DNA of 64,000 bases. It comes from Janthinobacterium sp. BJB426. GTDB lineage: Bacteria; Pseudomonadota; Gammaproteobacteria; Burkholderiales; Burkholderiaceae_D. Shown piece by piece: positions 26,305 to 36,243 of this stretch. The DNA lies in NCBI RefSeq assembly GCF_002735705.1, contig NZ_PDZL01000007.1, positions 62,001-126,000 of the forward strand, written 5' to 3'. The notes under the pieces were generated by a model, which made no database searches, had not been told where the DNA came from, and worked only from the letters and a program-made list of their open reading frames with translations. Made by a program: the position numbers and the translations under genes. Position 1 is the stretch's first letter; each line of letters opens with the position of its first letter.

Positions 26305-27462
26305 ATGAATCAAGCAATACCGCCGGACCCGCGCATTGCCAGCCTCGAAGCCGAAAACCAGGCCTTGCGGGCGCGCATGGCTTTCCTGTTGGAACAGGTC
26401 GAGCGCAACCACGACATCATGTGCCGCCACCAGGCGTTTGACCTGGAAATCGTCAGCGCGTCCACGTTTCCCGAACTGATCGGCACCATCTTCCGCACCT
26501 TGCCCGTGATTTCCGACCTCGACGGCGTTACCTTGAGCCTGCTCGACGAGGATGACGATATCGTGCTGGTGATGGAAAAGCTGGGCGTCGATTTCAGCGC
26601 CTTCCCGCAGTTGCTGTTCGTGCATGCCGTGGCGGAGCTGGGTTTTGCCGCACCAAAGCCCGTGGCCGAGGGGGAAGCGGCCTTGCCGCCGCTGCCGCTG
26701 CTGGGCGCCTTCGATGCGGCCGTGCATGGCCCGCGTTTTCCGCAGATCGACGCTCTGCGCAGCGTGGCGCTGGTGCCCTTGCTGCGCAACAAGCGCCTGA
26801 TTGGCAGCCTGAACCTGGCCAGCAGCGACGTGACGCGCTTTACGCCCGCGCTGGGTACGGATTTCATCAAGCACATGGCGTCCATCATCGCCATTTGCCT
26901 GGAAAACGTGATCAGCAATGAAATGCTCAAATACATCGGTTTGACCGATTCCCTGACGGGCGTCTACAACCGCCGCTATATCGACCGCCGCCTGCTGGAA
27001 GAAATCGCCCGCGCGCGGCGCCAGAATTATTGCATCTCATGCATGTACATCGACATCGATCATTTCAAATTGGTCAATGACACGCATGGCCACCAGGGCG
27101 GCGATGAAGTGCTGCGCGAAGTGGCCACGCGCATCCGCACGGAATTGCGCCGCTCCGATGCGCTGGGCCGCTTCGGCGGTGAGGAATTCGTCGTGCTGCT
27201 GATCGACGCCGACCTCGACAGTGCCACGTTCGTGGCCGAACGCATCCGCGCCAGCATCGCCGGCACCATGTTCGACTTGCCGGGCAGCGCGCAAGCGTGG
27301 GTCAGCGTGTCGATCGGCGTGGCCAGCCTGGAAGCGGACGCGGCGCTACTCCCCATCGAAACGGTGGCGCAGCAACTGGTGGCGCACGCCGACCAGGCCC
27401 TGTACCAGGCCAAGGCCGATGGCCGCAACAAGGTCATCAGCTGGCAGGCGCAGTCAGGTTAA
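26305..27462 (+). CDS. Diguanylate cyclase with N-terminal GAF-like (DUF484) sensor
   Basis: A 385-residue protein. A coiled-coil N-terminus (ASLEAENQALRARMAFLLEQVERN) leads into a DUF484/GAF-like domain (about residues 45-205), then a GGDEF domain. The active-site GGEEF is at 291-295, and the allosteric I-site RRSD at 282-285 is at the expected five-residue spacing, so the enzyme should make c-di-GMP and be product-inhibited. DIDHFKLVNDTHGHQGGDEVLREVA carries the metal-binding aspartate. No membrane segment is visible, so it is probably cytoplasmic. I chose the ATG at 26305 over an in-frame upstream extension that runs into the MOSC gene. The stop abuts the convergent antiporter stop. Confidence 0.92.
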   Translation: MNQAIPPDPRIASLEAENQALRARMAFLLEQVERNHDIMCRHQAFDLEIVSASTFPELIGTIFRTLPVISDLDGVTLSLLDEDDDIVLVMEKLGVDFSAFPQLLFVHAVAELGFAAPKPVAEGEAALPPLPLLGAFDAAVHGPRFPQIDALRSVALVPLLRNKRLIGSLNLASSDVTRFTPALGTDFIKHMASIIAICLENVISNEMLKYIGLTDSLTGVYNRRYIDRRLLEEIARARRQNYCISCMYIDIDHFKLVNDTHGHQGGDEVLREVATRIRTELRRSDALGRFGGEEFVVLLIDADLDSATFVAERIRASIAGTMFDLPGSAQAWVSVSIGVASLEADAALLPIETVAQQLVAHADQALYQAKADGRNKVISWQAQSG

Positions 27463-29442
27463 TTATTTAAGTAGTAATGTTTCTGCTTTGGCCACGGCGT
27501 CGGCCGTGCCGCGCAGCACCACCACGTCGCCGCTGGCCAGTTGCGTCTCGGGGGTGACATCGAGGCGGCCTCGGCCGCGGCGGATGGCCGTGACAAACGC
27601 GCCGCAGCCGGCCACGTCGATCGCACTCAAGGGCAAGTCCACGCAGTGCGCGCCTTCGCTGACGGTGACCGTATGCAGGCGTTCCAGTTCGGCATCGTCG
27701 CCCGCGTCGCTGGAGCCGTGGAAATAGCCGCGCAGTGACGCATAGCGCTCCTCGCGCGCCGCCTGCACCCGGTGCACCACGCGGCGCAGGGGCACGCCCA
27801 TCATGATCAGCGCATGCGAAGCGAGCATCAGGCTGCCTTCCATCAATTCCGGAACCACTTCGGCAGCGCCCGCCTTCTTCAATTGGTCGAGGTCGGTATC
27901 GTCGTGGCTGCGCACGATAACGGGCAAGGTCGGGGCCATTTCGTTAAGCAAATGCAATAACTTCAGTGCCGAAGGCGTGTTCGCATACGTGATCACCACG
28001 GCGCTGGCCCGGTAGATGCCGGCCGCCACCAGGCTTTCGCGCCGTCCCGCGTCGCCATACGAGACATGCGCGCCGGCCAGCTGCGCTTCCTGCACCCGCT
28101 CCGGGTCCAGGTCCAGCGCGTGGTATTCGATTTTTTCTTCCGCCAGCAGGGTGGCCAGGCTTTGCCCGCTGCGCCCGAAGCCGGCGATCAGCACGTGCTT
28201 TTGCGAGGCCATGGTGCGCGTGGCGATCTTGGTCAGGGCCAGCGACTGCATCATCCAGTCGTTGGCCGCCAGTTTCATGACGATGGCGTCGGACTTGGCG
28301 ATGAGGAAGGGCGCCACCAGCATCGACAGCACCATCGACGCGAGCACCACCTGCACGACGAACGGGTCCATCAGCTTGATGCCGCCGGCCAGGTTCAGCA
28401 GCACGAAGCCGAACTCGCCCGCCTGCGCCAGTCCCAGCCCCGTGCGCAAGGCCACGCCGTTGCTGGACCCGAACAGCCGGGCCAGGCCCGCGATCAGGGC
28501 GAATTTCAGCAGCACGGGGCCACACAGCAAGAGCAGCACGAGCCACCAGTTATCGAGCACCACGCGGATATTGAGCAGCATGCCGACGGTGATGAAGAAC
28601 AGGCCCAGCAGCACGTCCCGGAAGGGCTTGATATCTTCTTCCACCTGGTGCTTGAATTCCGTCTCGGAAATGAGCATGCCGGCAACAAACGCGCCCAGGG
28701 CCAGCGACAGCCCGGCCCGCTCCGTGATCCAGGCCGCGCCCAGGGTGATCAGCAGCAGGTTGAGCATGAACAATTCTTGCGAGCGGCGCTTGGCGACGAT
28801 GGTCAGCCAGCCGCGCACCATCTTCTGGCCGATGAACAGCAGCAAGATCAGCACCACCAGGGCCTTGCCGCCGGCCCAGGCCAGGGTTTCGGCCAGGTTG
28901 TCCGAATCGCGCGTGAGGGCGGGAATGAGGATCAGCAGGGGCACGACGGCCAGGTCCTGGAACAGCAAGATGCCGATGATCTTGCGGCCGTGTTCGCTTT
29001 CGAGTTCCAGCCGCTCCGTGAGCATTTTCGAGACGATGGCCGTCGACGACATGGCCAGCGCGCCGCCCAGGGCGAACGCGGCTTGCCAGCTCAGGTGGAT
29101 GTAGGCGGACAGATAGCGCGCGACGAACCAGCCGAAGACGACGGTGGCGATGATGGTGGTGACCACCTGCGCCATGCCAAGGCCGAAGACGATGCGCCGC
29201 ATGGCGAGGAATTTGGGTAGAGAGAACTCAAGCCCGATGGAAAACATCAGGAAGACGACGCCGAACTCGGCCAGGGTGTGGCTGGCTTCGTTTTCCGCTG
29301 CCAGGCCCAACGCGTGGGGACCGATGACGATGCCAACGGCCAGGTAGCCCAGCATGGGCGGCAAATGCAACATTCTGAAAGCGACCACGCCCAGCACGGC
29401 GCTGCCGAGTAACATCAGGGTCAGTTCAAGCGAGGAAAACAT
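27463..29442 (-). CDS. CPA2 family cation:proton antiporter with TrkA-N and TrkA-C domains (KefB/YbaL-like)
   Basis: A 659-residue protein. About 12 membrane helices (residues 1-385) contain the CPA2 motifs LGYLAVGIVIGPHALGL, ALGGALAMSSTAIVSKML and GLAQAGEFGFVLL. A Rossmann TrkA-N/RCK domain follows with HVLIAGFGRSGQSLATLL near residue 415. A C-terminal TrkA-C domain ends at TVSEGAHCVDLPLSAIDVAGCGAF. It likely exchanges K+ (or Na+) for H+, gated by a nucleotide or glutathione-type ligand. The ancillary KefF/KefG is absent. The ATG at 29442 is behind GAGGAAAAC on the reverse strand reading outward. It is divergent from kdsD, with 84 bp between starts. Confidence 0.92.
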   Translation of the reverse strand: MFSSLELTLMLLGSAVLGVVAFRMLHLPPMLGYLAVGIVIGPHALGLAAENEASHTLAEFGVVFLMFSIGLEFSLPKFLAMRRIVFGLGMAQVVTTIIATVVFGWFVARYLSAYIHLSWQAAFALGGALAMSSTAIVSKMLTERLELESEHGRKIIGILLFQDLAVVPLLILIPALTRDSDNLAETLAWAGGKALVVLILLLFIGQKMVRGWLTIVAKRRSQELFMLNLLLITLGAAWITERAGLSLALGAFVAGMLISETEFKHQVEEDIKPFRDVLLGLFFITVGMLLNIRVVLDNWWLVLLLLCGPVLLKFALIAGLARLFGSSNGVALRTGLGLAQAGEFGFVLLNLAGGIKLMDPFVVQVVLASMVLSMLVAPFLIAKSDAIVMKLAANDWMMQSLALTKIATRTMASQKHVLIAGFGRSGQSLATLLAEEKIEYHALDLDPERVQEAQLAGAHVSYGDAGRRESLVAAGIYRASAVVITYANTPSALKLLHLLNEMAPTLPVIVRSHDDTDLDQLKKAGAAEVVPELMEGSLMLASHALIMMGVPLRRVVHRVQAAREERYASLRGYFHGSSDAGDDAELERLHTVTVSEGAHCVDLPLSAIDVAGCGAFVTAIRRGRGRLDVTPETQLASGDVVVLRGTADAVAKAETLLLK

Positions 29443-29493
29443 GGGTTGCCCGGTACGGTCAATGGAAATCGTTGTTTGTTGTGACTGGCAAGT

Positions 29494-29520
29494 TTTTTGC
29501 TTTCCTAATTCGTTTATACT
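29494..29520 (+). promoter_or_regulatory. Likely promoter of the kdsD-lpt-rpoN cluster
   Basis: TATACT at 29515-29520 is a good -10, with a weak TTTTGC-type -35 around 29494-29499 (15-bp spacing). A start site near 29527 would coincide with an ATG, so the transcript could be leaderless or use a later ATG at 29551 or 29578. Confidence 0.5.
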
Positions 29521-29526
29521 TTGGGC

Positions 29527-30561
29527 ATGAGTGTAACCCATGAAAAAACAATGCTGAAAGCTTTTGATCGAATTGACATGCAAGCGACGACCGAGCGCGC
29601 TGTCGCGCTGGCCCGCACCACCTTGCAGATCGAGTCCGACGCCATCGTTGCGCTGCACGCGCGCCTGGCCACGGACGACAGCGTGGGCCGCGCCGTGGCG
29701 ATGTTGCTGCAATGCAAGGGAAGAGTTGTCGTCTCCGGCATCGGCAAATCCGGCCATATCGCGCGCAAGATTGCCGCCACCCTCGCTTCCACCGGCACGC
29801 CGGCCCTGTTCGTGCATCCGGCCGAAGCGGCCCATGGCGACCTGGGCATGGTCACCTCGGAAGATGCTTTTATTGCCATATCGTACTCCGGCGAATCGTC
29901 GGAACTGATGGCCATCATGCCCGTCGTCAAGCGCATGGGTGGCGTGCTGATTTCCATGACGGGTAAACCAAATTCGAGCCTGGCCCAGCTGGCCGACGTG
30001 CACCTGGATGTTTCTGTTGAGAAAGAAGCCTGTCCGCTGAACCTGGCGCCGACGGCCAGCACCACCGTCACCCTGGCCCTGGGCGACGCGCTCGCCGTGG
30101 CCTTGCTCGACTTGCGCGGCTTCAAGGAAGAAGATTTTGCCCGCTCGCATCCGGGCGGCGCCCTGGGCCGCCGCCTGCTCACGCACGTGCATGACGTCAT
30201 GCGCAGCGGCGAACGGGTGCCGAAGGTACCCGTGCAGGCTTCCCTGCTGCAGGCGCTGGAAGAAATGACGAAGAAGGGCATGGGCATGACGGCCGTCGTC
30301 GATGCCGACGACCGCCCCGTGGGCGTGTTTACGGATGGCGACTTGCGCCGCATGTTCGAGCGCGTGCAGGATTTCACGCAAGTGGCGATCCGCGACGTCA
30401 TGCATGCGCAGCCGCGCAGCATCGCGCCCGAACGCCTGGCCGTCGACGCCGTGGCCGTGATGGAGCAGTTCCGCATCAACCAGATGCTGGTCGTCGATGC
30501 CGACGGCAAGCTGGTGGGCGCGCTGCATATCCATGATCTGACGCAAGCGAAGGTGATCTGA
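29527..30561 (+). CDS. kdsD: D-arabinose-5-phosphate isomerase (KpsF/GutQ family)
   Basis: Up to 344 residues. It interconverts ribulose-5-phosphate and arabinose-5-phosphate, the first step to Kdo for LPS. The SIS domain contains VVVSGIGKSGHIARKIAATLASTGTPALFVHPAEAAHGDLGMV and SYSGESSELMAI. The catalytic segment ARSHPGGALGRRLL follows, and two CBS repeats (about residues 215-340) end with MLVVDADGKLVGALHIHDL. Start choice is uncertain: ATGs at 29527, 29551 and 29578 are in frame, and the last gives 327 residues, nearest the E. coli length. The stop overlaps the kdsC start (TGATG). It heads the LPS transport cluster. Confidence 0.94.
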   Translation: MSVTHEKTMLKAFDRIDMQATTERAVALARTTLQIESDAIVALHARLATDDSVGRAVAMLLQCKGRVVVSGIGKSGHIARKIAATLASTGTPALFVHPAEAAHGDLGMVTSEDAFIAISYSGESSELMAIMPVVKRMGGVLISMTGKPNSSLAQLADVHLDVSVEKEACPLNLAPTASTTVTLALGDALAVALLDLRGFKEEDFARSHPGGALGRRLLTHVHDVMRSGERVPKVPVQASLLQALEEMTKKGMGMTAVVDADDRPVGVFTDGDLRRMFERVQDFTQVAIRDVMHAQPRSIAPERLAVDAVAVMEQFRINQMLVVDADGKLVGALHIHDLTQAKVI

Positions 30562-31094
30562 TGGATAGCGTAGCGGACAACCTGGCGCGCGCGGCCAAGG
30601 TCAAACTGATGATCTTTGACGTCGATGGCGTGCTCACCGACGGCAGCCTGCATTTCGGCCCGGACGGCGAGATGATGAAAACGTTTAATGTGTATGATGG
30701 CCTGGGCATCAAGCTGCTGCAGGAATCGGGCGTGCAGACGGCCATCATCAGCGCGCGCCGCTCGGCCATCACGGCACGCCGCGCGCAAGACCTGGGCATT
30801 ACCCATGTGCATCAGGGCGGCCACGACAAGCTGACGCCGTTTCGCGAACTGCTGGCGCTGACGGGCTTGACGGAAGAGCAATGCGGCTATATTGGCGACG
30901 ACGTCATCGATGCGCCCATCCTGAAACGCGTCGGCTTTGCCGTCAGCGTGCCGGGCGGGCGTCCGGAAGTGCAGGGCCTGGCGCACCATGTGACGCAGGC
31001 CGGCGGCGGCCGCGGCGCGGTGCGCGAGATCTGCGAATTCCTGCTGCGCGCCCAGGACAACTATGCGCGCGTCATGGCGCCGTTCCTGGAGTGA
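30561..31094 (+). CDS. kdsC: 3-deoxy-D-manno-octulosonate-8-phosphate phosphatase
   Basis: A 177-residue HAD-superfamily C0 phosphatase that dephosphorylates Kdo-8-phosphate to Kdo. Motif I is MIFDVDGVLTDG near residue 18, motif II is the Ser/Thr in TAIISARRS, and motif III/IV is GYIGDDVIDAPIL. The small tetrameric form without a cap domain is normal for KdsC. It follows kdsD by overlap and precedes lptC, the standard order. Confidence 0.96.
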   Translation: MDSVADNLARAAKVKLMIFDVDGVLTDGSLHFGPDGEMMKTFNVYDGLGIKLLQESGVQTAIISARRSAITARRAQDLGITHVHQGGHDKLTPFRELLALTGLTEEQCGYIGDDVIDAPILKRVGFAVSVPGGRPEVQGLAHHVTQAGGGRGAVREICEFLLRAQDNYARVMAPFLE

Positions 31095-31133
31095 GGCGCG
31101 CCTTGCCAGTGACATTTGAAAGAGTGAAGCCCT

Positions 31134-31745
31134 ATGCGTAAGCCAGGAGGCGCCCATCGCTGGCGCATGATTTTTACCGTGCTGGGCGCGGTTGTTGTCG
31201 CGCTGGCCAGCTTTTGGCTGCTCGAGGTGATGAACAAGAATAGCCAGGACATCACGGCCAGCAAGCATCTGGATGAGCCTGACTATTTCATCACCAATTT
31301 CAGCCTGGTGCGCATGGACTTGACGGGTAAGCCCAGCTATATCGTGTCGGGTACCAAGCTCACGCATTATCCGCTGGACGATTCGTCCGATATCGACCAG
31401 CCTTTCGTGCGCAAGCTCACGCCAGGCATGCCGCCAATGAACATGAATGCGGAACTGGCGCATATCGACCAGGACAATACCCGGCTGCAACTGCACCGCA
31501 AGGTCGTGATCGACCGCGTGGCCAGTCCGAAGGCGCAGAACCTGACGGTCAAGACGGAAGCGCTGACGGTGTTCCCGGATGAGGAAAGAATGGAAACGGA
31601 CGTGCCTGTCGATATCCTGACGGGCGCCTCGCGCATCAATGGCGTCGGCATGAAGGCGAATAACGCCACCGGCGTGGTGGAAGTGCAGAATGCGCTGCGC
31701 ATGGTCCTCCCGCCGAAACCGCGCCCGGCCGCGGCGGCAAAATGA
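31134..31745 (+). CDS. lptC: LPS export protein LptC
   Basis: A 203-residue bitopic inner-membrane protein. One N-terminal helix (about residues 12-33) is followed by a periplasmic beta-jellyroll with the typical start DEPDYFITNFSLVRMDLTGKPSYIVSGTKLTHYP. It links the LptBFG transporter to periplasmic LptA in moving LPS to the outer membrane. It sits between kdsC and lptA as expected. Confidence 0.93.
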   Translation: MRKPGGAHRWRMIFTVLGAVVVALASFWLLEVMNKNSQDITASKHLDEPDYFITNFSLVRMDLTGKPSYIVSGTKLTHYPLDDSSDIDQPFVRKLTPGMPPMNMNAELAHIDQDNTRLQLHRKVVIDRVASPKAQNLTVKTEALTVFPDEERMETDVPVDILTGASRINGVGMKANNATGVVEVQNALRMVLPPKPRPAAAAK

Positions 31746-31770
31746 CAGAATGAAACAAGGAAACCATACT

Positions 31771-32352
31771 ATGAAGAACATCTTGCTGTTGACCGTATTG
31801 TCCCTGGCCATCATGGGCGGGGCGCATGCCGAGAAGGCCGATTCCGAGAAGGAAGCCGTCATCACGGCACGTAGCGGCCACGTCGATGACATCAAGCAGG
31901 TGCGCACCCTGACGGGCGACGTCGTGCTGGTCAAGGGTACCCTGACCATGAAGGCGGGCCGGGCCCTGATCACGGAAGACCCGCAAGGCTACCAGTTCAT
32001 TACCTTCTGGGCCGACCCCGGCAAGCTCGCCACCTTCCGCCAGAAGCGCGATGGCGCGGGCGACCTGTGGGTGGAAGGCGAAGCGGAGCGCGTGGAATAC
32101 GACAACAAGACGGAAGTGGTGAAACTGTTTTCCAGAGCCAAGCTGACGCGCCTGGAAGGCGCGAAAGTGACCGATGTGGCGAATGGCGCCTTCATCTCGT
32201 ATGACAGCCGCAAGGAAGAATTCGCGATGGAAAATTCCAACAGCGGCACCAGCACCGCGGATGGCGGCAGCGTGCGCATGGTGATCCAGCCGAAGACCAA
32301 GGCGCCGGCAGCGGAGAAAGCGCCGGCCACGCCCGCGCCAGGAAAGAAATAA
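31771..32352 (+). CDS. lptA: LPS transport periplasmic protein LptA
   Basis: A 193-residue protein. The signal peptide ends near GGAHA-E (about residue 20). The OstA/LptA jellyroll contains [37 protein letters not shown] and [32 protein letters not shown]. The C-terminal tail is Ala/Pro/Lys-rich and low in complexity. It forms the periplasmic bridge for LPS. CAAGGAAACC lies before the ATG. The stop overlaps the lptB start (TAATG). Confidence 0.94.
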   Translation: MKNILLLTVLSLAIMGGAHAEKADSEKEAVITARSGHVDDIKQVRTLTGDVVLVKGTLTMKAGRALITEDPQGYQFITFWADPGKLATFRQKRDGAGDLWVEGEAERVEYDNKTEVVKLFSRAKLTRLEGAKVTDVANGAFISYDSRKEEFAMENSNSGTSTADGGSVRMVIQPKTKAPAAEKAPATPAPGKK

Positions 32353-33107
32353 TGGACAATACACGTTGCGGCAGCACCCTGATCGTTCGCGGTCTGCAAA
32401 AAACCTATGGCAAGCGGCAAGTCGTGCATGATGTTTCGCTGCAGGTCGAATGCGGCGAAGTGGTGGGTTTGCTGGGCCCGAACGGCGCCGGCAAGACCAC
32501 ATCGTTCTACATGATCGTCGGCCTGGTGCCGTCCGATGGCGGCAGCATCGATATCAGCGGCGTGGACATTTCCAGCCTGCCGATCCACCGCCGCGCGCAG
32601 ATGGGCCTGTCCTACCTGCCGCAGGAAGCATCCGTCTTCCGCAAGCTGACGGTGGAAGACAATATCCGCGCCGTGCTGGAAATCCAGACCGTCGAAGGCC
32701 GTCCGCTGACGAAGGCCGAGATCGAGGAGCGGCTGGATAAATTGCTGGCTGACTTGCAGATTGAAAAGCTGCGCGAGAACCAGGCGCTGTCGCTGTCCGG
32801 TGGCGAACGCCGCCGCGTGGAAATTGCCCGTGCGCTGGCCACCGATCCCCGTTTCGTGCTGCTCGACGAGCCGTTCGCCGGCGTCGATCCGATCGCCGTG
32901 ATCGAGATCCAGCGCATCGTGCGTTTCTTGAAGGAGCGCAATATCGGCGTGCTGATCACCGATCATAATGTGCGCGAGACGCTGGGTATTTGCGACCGTG
33001 CCTACATCATCAACCAGGGCTCGGTGCTGGCGTCGGGACGCCCCGACGACATCATCGCGAACGAGTCGGTACGCCGGGTCTATCTGGGCGAACACTTCCG
33101 CATGTAA
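32352..33107 (+). CDS. lptB: LPS export ABC transporter ATPase LptB
   Basis: A 251-residue cytoplasmic ATPase of the LptBFGC complex. Walker A is GPNGAGKTT near residue 43, the Q-loop region is [20 protein letters not shown], the signature is [15 protein letters not shown], Walker B is [11 protein letters not shown] and the H-loop is [10 protein letters not shown]. The [12 protein letters not shown] segment is diagnostic for LptB among ABC ATPases. It is translationally coupled to lptA and followed four bases later by rpoN. Confidence 0.97.
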   Translation: MDNTRCGSTLIVRGLQKTYGKRQVVHDVSLQVECGEVVGLLGPNGAGKTTSFYMIVGLVPSDGGSIDISGVDISSLPIHRRAQMGLSYLPQEASVFRKLTVEDNIRAVLEIQTVEGRPLTKAEIEERLDKLLADLQIEKLRENQALSLSGGERRRVEIARALATDPRFVLLDEPFAGVDPIAVIEIQRIVRFLKERNIGVLITDHNVRETLGICDRAYIINQGSVLASGRPDDIIANESVRRVYLGEHFRM

Positions 33108-33111
33108 GCCA

Positions 33112-34590
33112 ATGAAACAATCATTGCAGCTGCGCACTTCGCAGCACCTGGCACTGACGCCGCAGTTGCAGCAATCGATACGCCTGTTGCAATTGTCTAC
33201 CCTGGAATTGCACCAGGAATTAGAGCAATTGCTGACGGATAATCCCTTGCTTGAACGCCTCGACGATCCGCTCGACCGTTCGCTGCGCCTGTTGTCCGAC
33301 GGGGCCTTGAGTTCCACGGCAGCGCCGGCCGAAGCGCCACCCCAGCCGCCAGGCCAGGACGCGCCCGCCGCGCCGGCCGAAGCGGAAACCTTTGATGGCG
33401 AGGCGGGCGACAGCCCGGCCGCCGTAGAAGGCGGCGACAGCGACTGGAGCGAGGCGAGCCGGGGCAAGGCGCCCGACGATGAAGATTCGCGTCCGCAACT
33501 GGAGGCCCATCACTGCACCCTGCGCGAGCATTTGATGGAGCAGATGCGCGTGACGGTGCTGGAATTGCGCGACCGCGCGCTGGTCGAGCTGATCATCGAC
33601 GCGCTCGACGACAATGGCTACCTGGAAGAGTCGCTCGACGACATCCTGGCGCGCCTGCCGGAAGAGCTGGAAATCGACGCCGACGAGATGCGCACGGCTT
33701 TGTCGCTGCTGCAAAGTTTCGATCCGCCCGGCGTGGGCGCGCGCAATGCGTCCGAATGCCTGGCGCTGCAAATCAAGCGCTTGCCGCACATCGCCATGGT
33801 GACGCGGCGCATGGCCCTCGTCATCGTCGAAAAGCACCTGGCCTGGTTTGCCCAGCGCGATTTCAACAAGCTGAAAAAAGCCCTCGATTGCGACGATGAA
33901 GACTTGCGCGAGGCGCAGACGGTGATTCGCCAGTGCAATCCGCATCCGGGTGCCGTATTCGCCTCGGACGTCTCCGATTACGTGGTGCCCGACGTCGTCG
34001 TCAAGCGCGCGCGCAATGGCTGGCAAGTGACCCTGAACAACGACGTCATGCCGCGCCTGCGTGTCAACGCCATGTACGCCAACTTGCTCAAGCAGGGCAA
34101 GGGCGAGGGCGCCATGGGCGCACAGTTGCAGGAAGCCAAGTGGCTGATCAAGAATATGCGCCAGCGCTTCGACACCATCCTGCGCGTGGCACAGGCGATA
34201 GTAGAAAGACAAAAGAACTTTTTCTCGCATGGGGCCGTTGCCATGCGCCCCCTTGTGCTCCGTGAAATAGCTGATACACTGGGTTTACACGAGAGTACTA
34301 TCTCGCGGGTAACAACTCAAAAGTACATGCTGACCCCGCACGGCATGTTCGAGTTGAAATATTTCTTTGGTAGCCACGTCGCCACCGAAGCGGGGGGCGA
34401 AGCGTCATCGACGGCGATACGGGCATTGATCGTGCAACTGACAGGAGCAGAAGACCCTAAAAATCCTTTATCCGACAGTAAGATTGCGGACATGCTGGGG
34501 GAACAAGGCATGGTGATTGCGCGACGTACTGTTGCCAAATACCGGGAAGCGTTGAAAATTCCGCCAGTGAGCCTGCGTAAGTGTTTGTAA
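33112..34590 (+). CDS. rpoN: RNA polymerase sigma-54 factor
   Basis: A 492-residue sigma-54. Region I is Gln-rich ([27 protein letters not shown]) and region II is acidic and Pro/Ala-rich (about residues 60-125). The core-binding domain follows, then the [27 protein letters not shown]. The RpoN box [12 protein letters not shown] lies near the C-terminus. It directs enhancer-dependent transcription. Its position after lptB and before hpf is the classical order. It begins four bases after the lptB stop without a strong Shine-Dalgarno, suggesting coupling. Confidence 0.97.
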   Translation: MKQSLQLRTSQHLALTPQLQQSIRLLQLSTLELHQELEQLLTDNPLLERLDDPLDRSLRLLSDGALSSTAAPAEAPPQPPGQDAPAAPAEAETFDGEAGDSPAAVEGGDSDWSEASRGKAPDDEDSRPQLEAHHCTLREHLMEQMRVTVLELRDRALVELIIDALDDNGYLEESLDDILARLPEELEIDADEMRTALSLLQSFDPPGVGARNASECLALQIKRLPHIAMVTRRMALVIVEKHLAWFAQRDFNKLKKALDCDDEDLREAQTVIRQCNPHPGAVFASDVSDYVVPDVVVKRARNGWQVTLNNDVMPRLRVNAMYANLLKQGKGEGAMGAQLQEAKWLIKNMRQRFDTILRVAQAIVERQKNFFSHGAVAMRPLVLREIADTLGLHESTISRVTTQKYMLTPHGMFELKYFFGSHVATEAGGEASSTAIRALIVQLTGAEDPKNPLSDSKIADMLGEQGMVIARRTVAKYREALKIPPVSLRKCL

Positions 34591-34659
34591 GTTTTTTTCG
34601 GTTCCTCTGCGGGCCGGATAGGATGGACCGCACGAACCCGATCATCTTTAGGAGTGTGT

Positions 34660-35022
34660 ATGAATCTCACCATCAGCGGACATCATCTCGAAGTGACACC
34701 AGCCATCCGTGAATACGTACAAACGAAGCTGGAGCGCGTGAAACGTCATTTCGATCAAGTCATCGATATCGCCGTGATTCTGACCGTGGATAACCTCAAA
34801 GAGAAAGAAAAACGTCAAAAGGCTGAAGTCAACCTGCGTTTGAGTGGCAAGACTGTCTATGTGGAAAGCTTGGCGCACGACCTGTACGCCGCGATCGATA
34901 CCCTGATCGACAAGCTCGATAGGCAAGTGATGAAATACAAAACCAAAGTGCAAGGGCACGGTAAAGAGGCGATCAAGCATCTGCCAGACAACTCCGAGGA
35001 AGAAGCCGTCGTCGCCGTCTAA
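34660..35022 (+). CDS. hpf: Ribosome hibernation-promoting factor
   Basis: A 120-residue HPF/YfiA-family protein, starting [39 protein letters not shown] lies six bases before the ATG; a GTG two codons upstream is also open. It binds the 30S decoding region in stationary phase and promotes 100S dimers. Length is between short HPF and long HPF and lacks the long C-terminal dimerisation domain. It ends at an intrinsic terminator, so the rpoN-hpf unit closes here. The usual next gene, ptsN, is instead found 3.3 kb away on the other strand. Confidence 0.95.
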   Translation: MNLTISGHHLEVTPAIREYVQTKLERVKRHFDQVIDIAVILTVDNLKEKEKRQKAEVNLRLSGKTVYVESLAHDLYAAIDTLIDKLDRQVMKYKTKVQGHGKEAIKHLPDNSEEEAVVAV

Positions 35023-35053
35023 GGCCACCCGCTTCCAGCAGTTGTGATCAACT

Positions 35054-35080
35054 AAGGGCGCACATCTTGCGCCCTTTTTT
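35054..35080 (+). terminator. Rho-independent terminator after hpf
   Basis: AAGGGCGCA-CATCT-TGCGCCCTT is a perfect 9-bp stem with a 5-base loop, followed by a T run. It closes the lpt-rpoN-hpf unit. Confidence 0.92.
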
Positions 35081-35157
35081 GCGCCTGGACCTGTTGAACG
35101 CAATCTTCCCCGCGCAGGCGCTAGAATGTTTGCACTTTCACTTCTTTCCTGCCTGCC

Positions 35158-36243
35158 ATGAGCGACTTCGTCCAGACCTCCATCCGCAACCGCACCGGAC
35201 ACATCGTGCTCGACCGTCCGAAAGCCTTGAATTCCCTGTCGCTGGAGATGGTGCGCGCCCTGAGTGCGACCTTGCTGGCCTGGCGCGACGATCCGCACGT
35301 GGACGCCGTCGTGATCCGTTCCAGCAGCGAAAAAGCCCTGTGCGCCGGCGGCGATATCCGCTTCTTTTACGATGCGGGACTGGCCACGCCGCAAGGCGGC
35401 AGCGCCTTGCTGGAAGATTTCTTTACGGAAGAATACGCGTTAAATCATGTGATTCATTTCTATCCGAAACCGTATATTGCCGTGATGGATGGCGTGGTGA
35501 TGGGCGGCGGCATGGGCGTGGCGCAAGCCGGGCCCGGCAACCGCCTGCGCATCGTGACGGGCCGCACGCGCATGGCCATGCCGGAAGTCAATATCGGCCT
35601 GTTCCCTGACGTGGGCGGCAGTTATTTCCTGTCCCGCCTGGCCGGCCAGCTGGGCCTGTATCTGGGCTTGACGGGCCTGACGATCAACGCGGCCGATGCC
35701 CTGTACACGGGCCTGGCCGATGTCTACCTGCCCGAGGCGCAGATGGGGGCGCTGCTGGCCCTGTTCGACTCGACGCCGGGCGAGGCCTTGCCGGTAGCCA
35801 TCAAGGCGCTGGCGGCACCGTTCCAGGCCGAGGCGGGGGTATCGTCCCTGTCCACGGCGCGTGCGGCGCTGGACCGTCATTTCAGTGCGGGTTCGGTGGC
35901 GACCATCATGGCCTCGCTGGCGCAGGACGACTGTGCGTTCGCCGCCAGGGCGCTGGCGGCCATGCGTTTGCGTTCGCCCTTGATGATGTCGGTCACCCTG
36001 GAATTGCTGCAGCGGGGCGCTCACCTGGGCGTGGCCGATTGCCTGCGCCTGGAGCGCACGGTGGTGCGCCATAATTTCGAGCATGGCGAAGTGCTCGAAG
36101 GCGTGCGTGCGCTGGTGGTCGACAAGGACAATGCGCCCCGCTGGAATCCTGCCAGCCTGGACGACGTCGACACGGCCATGGTGGCGCGCTTCTTTGTCCC
36201 CGTCTGGCCGGCGCAAGCGCATCCGCTGCGCCACCTCGACTAA
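35158..36243 (+). CDS. Enoyl-CoA hydratase/isomerase family protein, 3-hydroxyisobutyryl-CoA hydrolase-like
   Basis: A 361-residue crotonase-fold enzyme. The oxyanion-hole segments are KALCAGGDIRFFYD and VMDGVVMGGGMGVAQAG. The block MAMPEVNIGLFPDVGGSYFLSRL, with the catalytic Glu, is diagnostic of the HIBCH subgroup that hydrolyses 3-hydroxyisobutyryl-CoA in valine degradation. The length exceeds a plain enoyl-CoA hydratase (about 260) and agrees with HIBCH. It sits alone between the hpf terminator and the oppositely oriented rapZ; the two stops abut. Confidence 0.88.
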   Translation: MSDFVQTSIRNRTGHIVLDRPKALNSLSLEMVRALSATLLAWRDDPHVDAVVIRSSSEKALCAGGDIRFFYDAGLATPQGGSALLEDFFTEEYALNHVIHFYPKPYIAVMDGVVMGGGMGVAQAGPGNRLRIVTGRTRMAMPEVNIGLFPDVGGSYFLSRLAGQLGLYLGLTGLTINAADALYTGLADVYLPEAQMGALLALFDSTPGEALPVAIKALAAPFQAEAGVSSLSTARAALDRHFSAGSVATIMASLAQDDCAFAARALAAMRLRSPLMMSVTLELLQRGAHLGVADCLRLERTVVRHNFEHGEVLEGVRALVVDKDNAPRWNPASLDDVDTAMVARFFVPVWPAQAHPLRHLD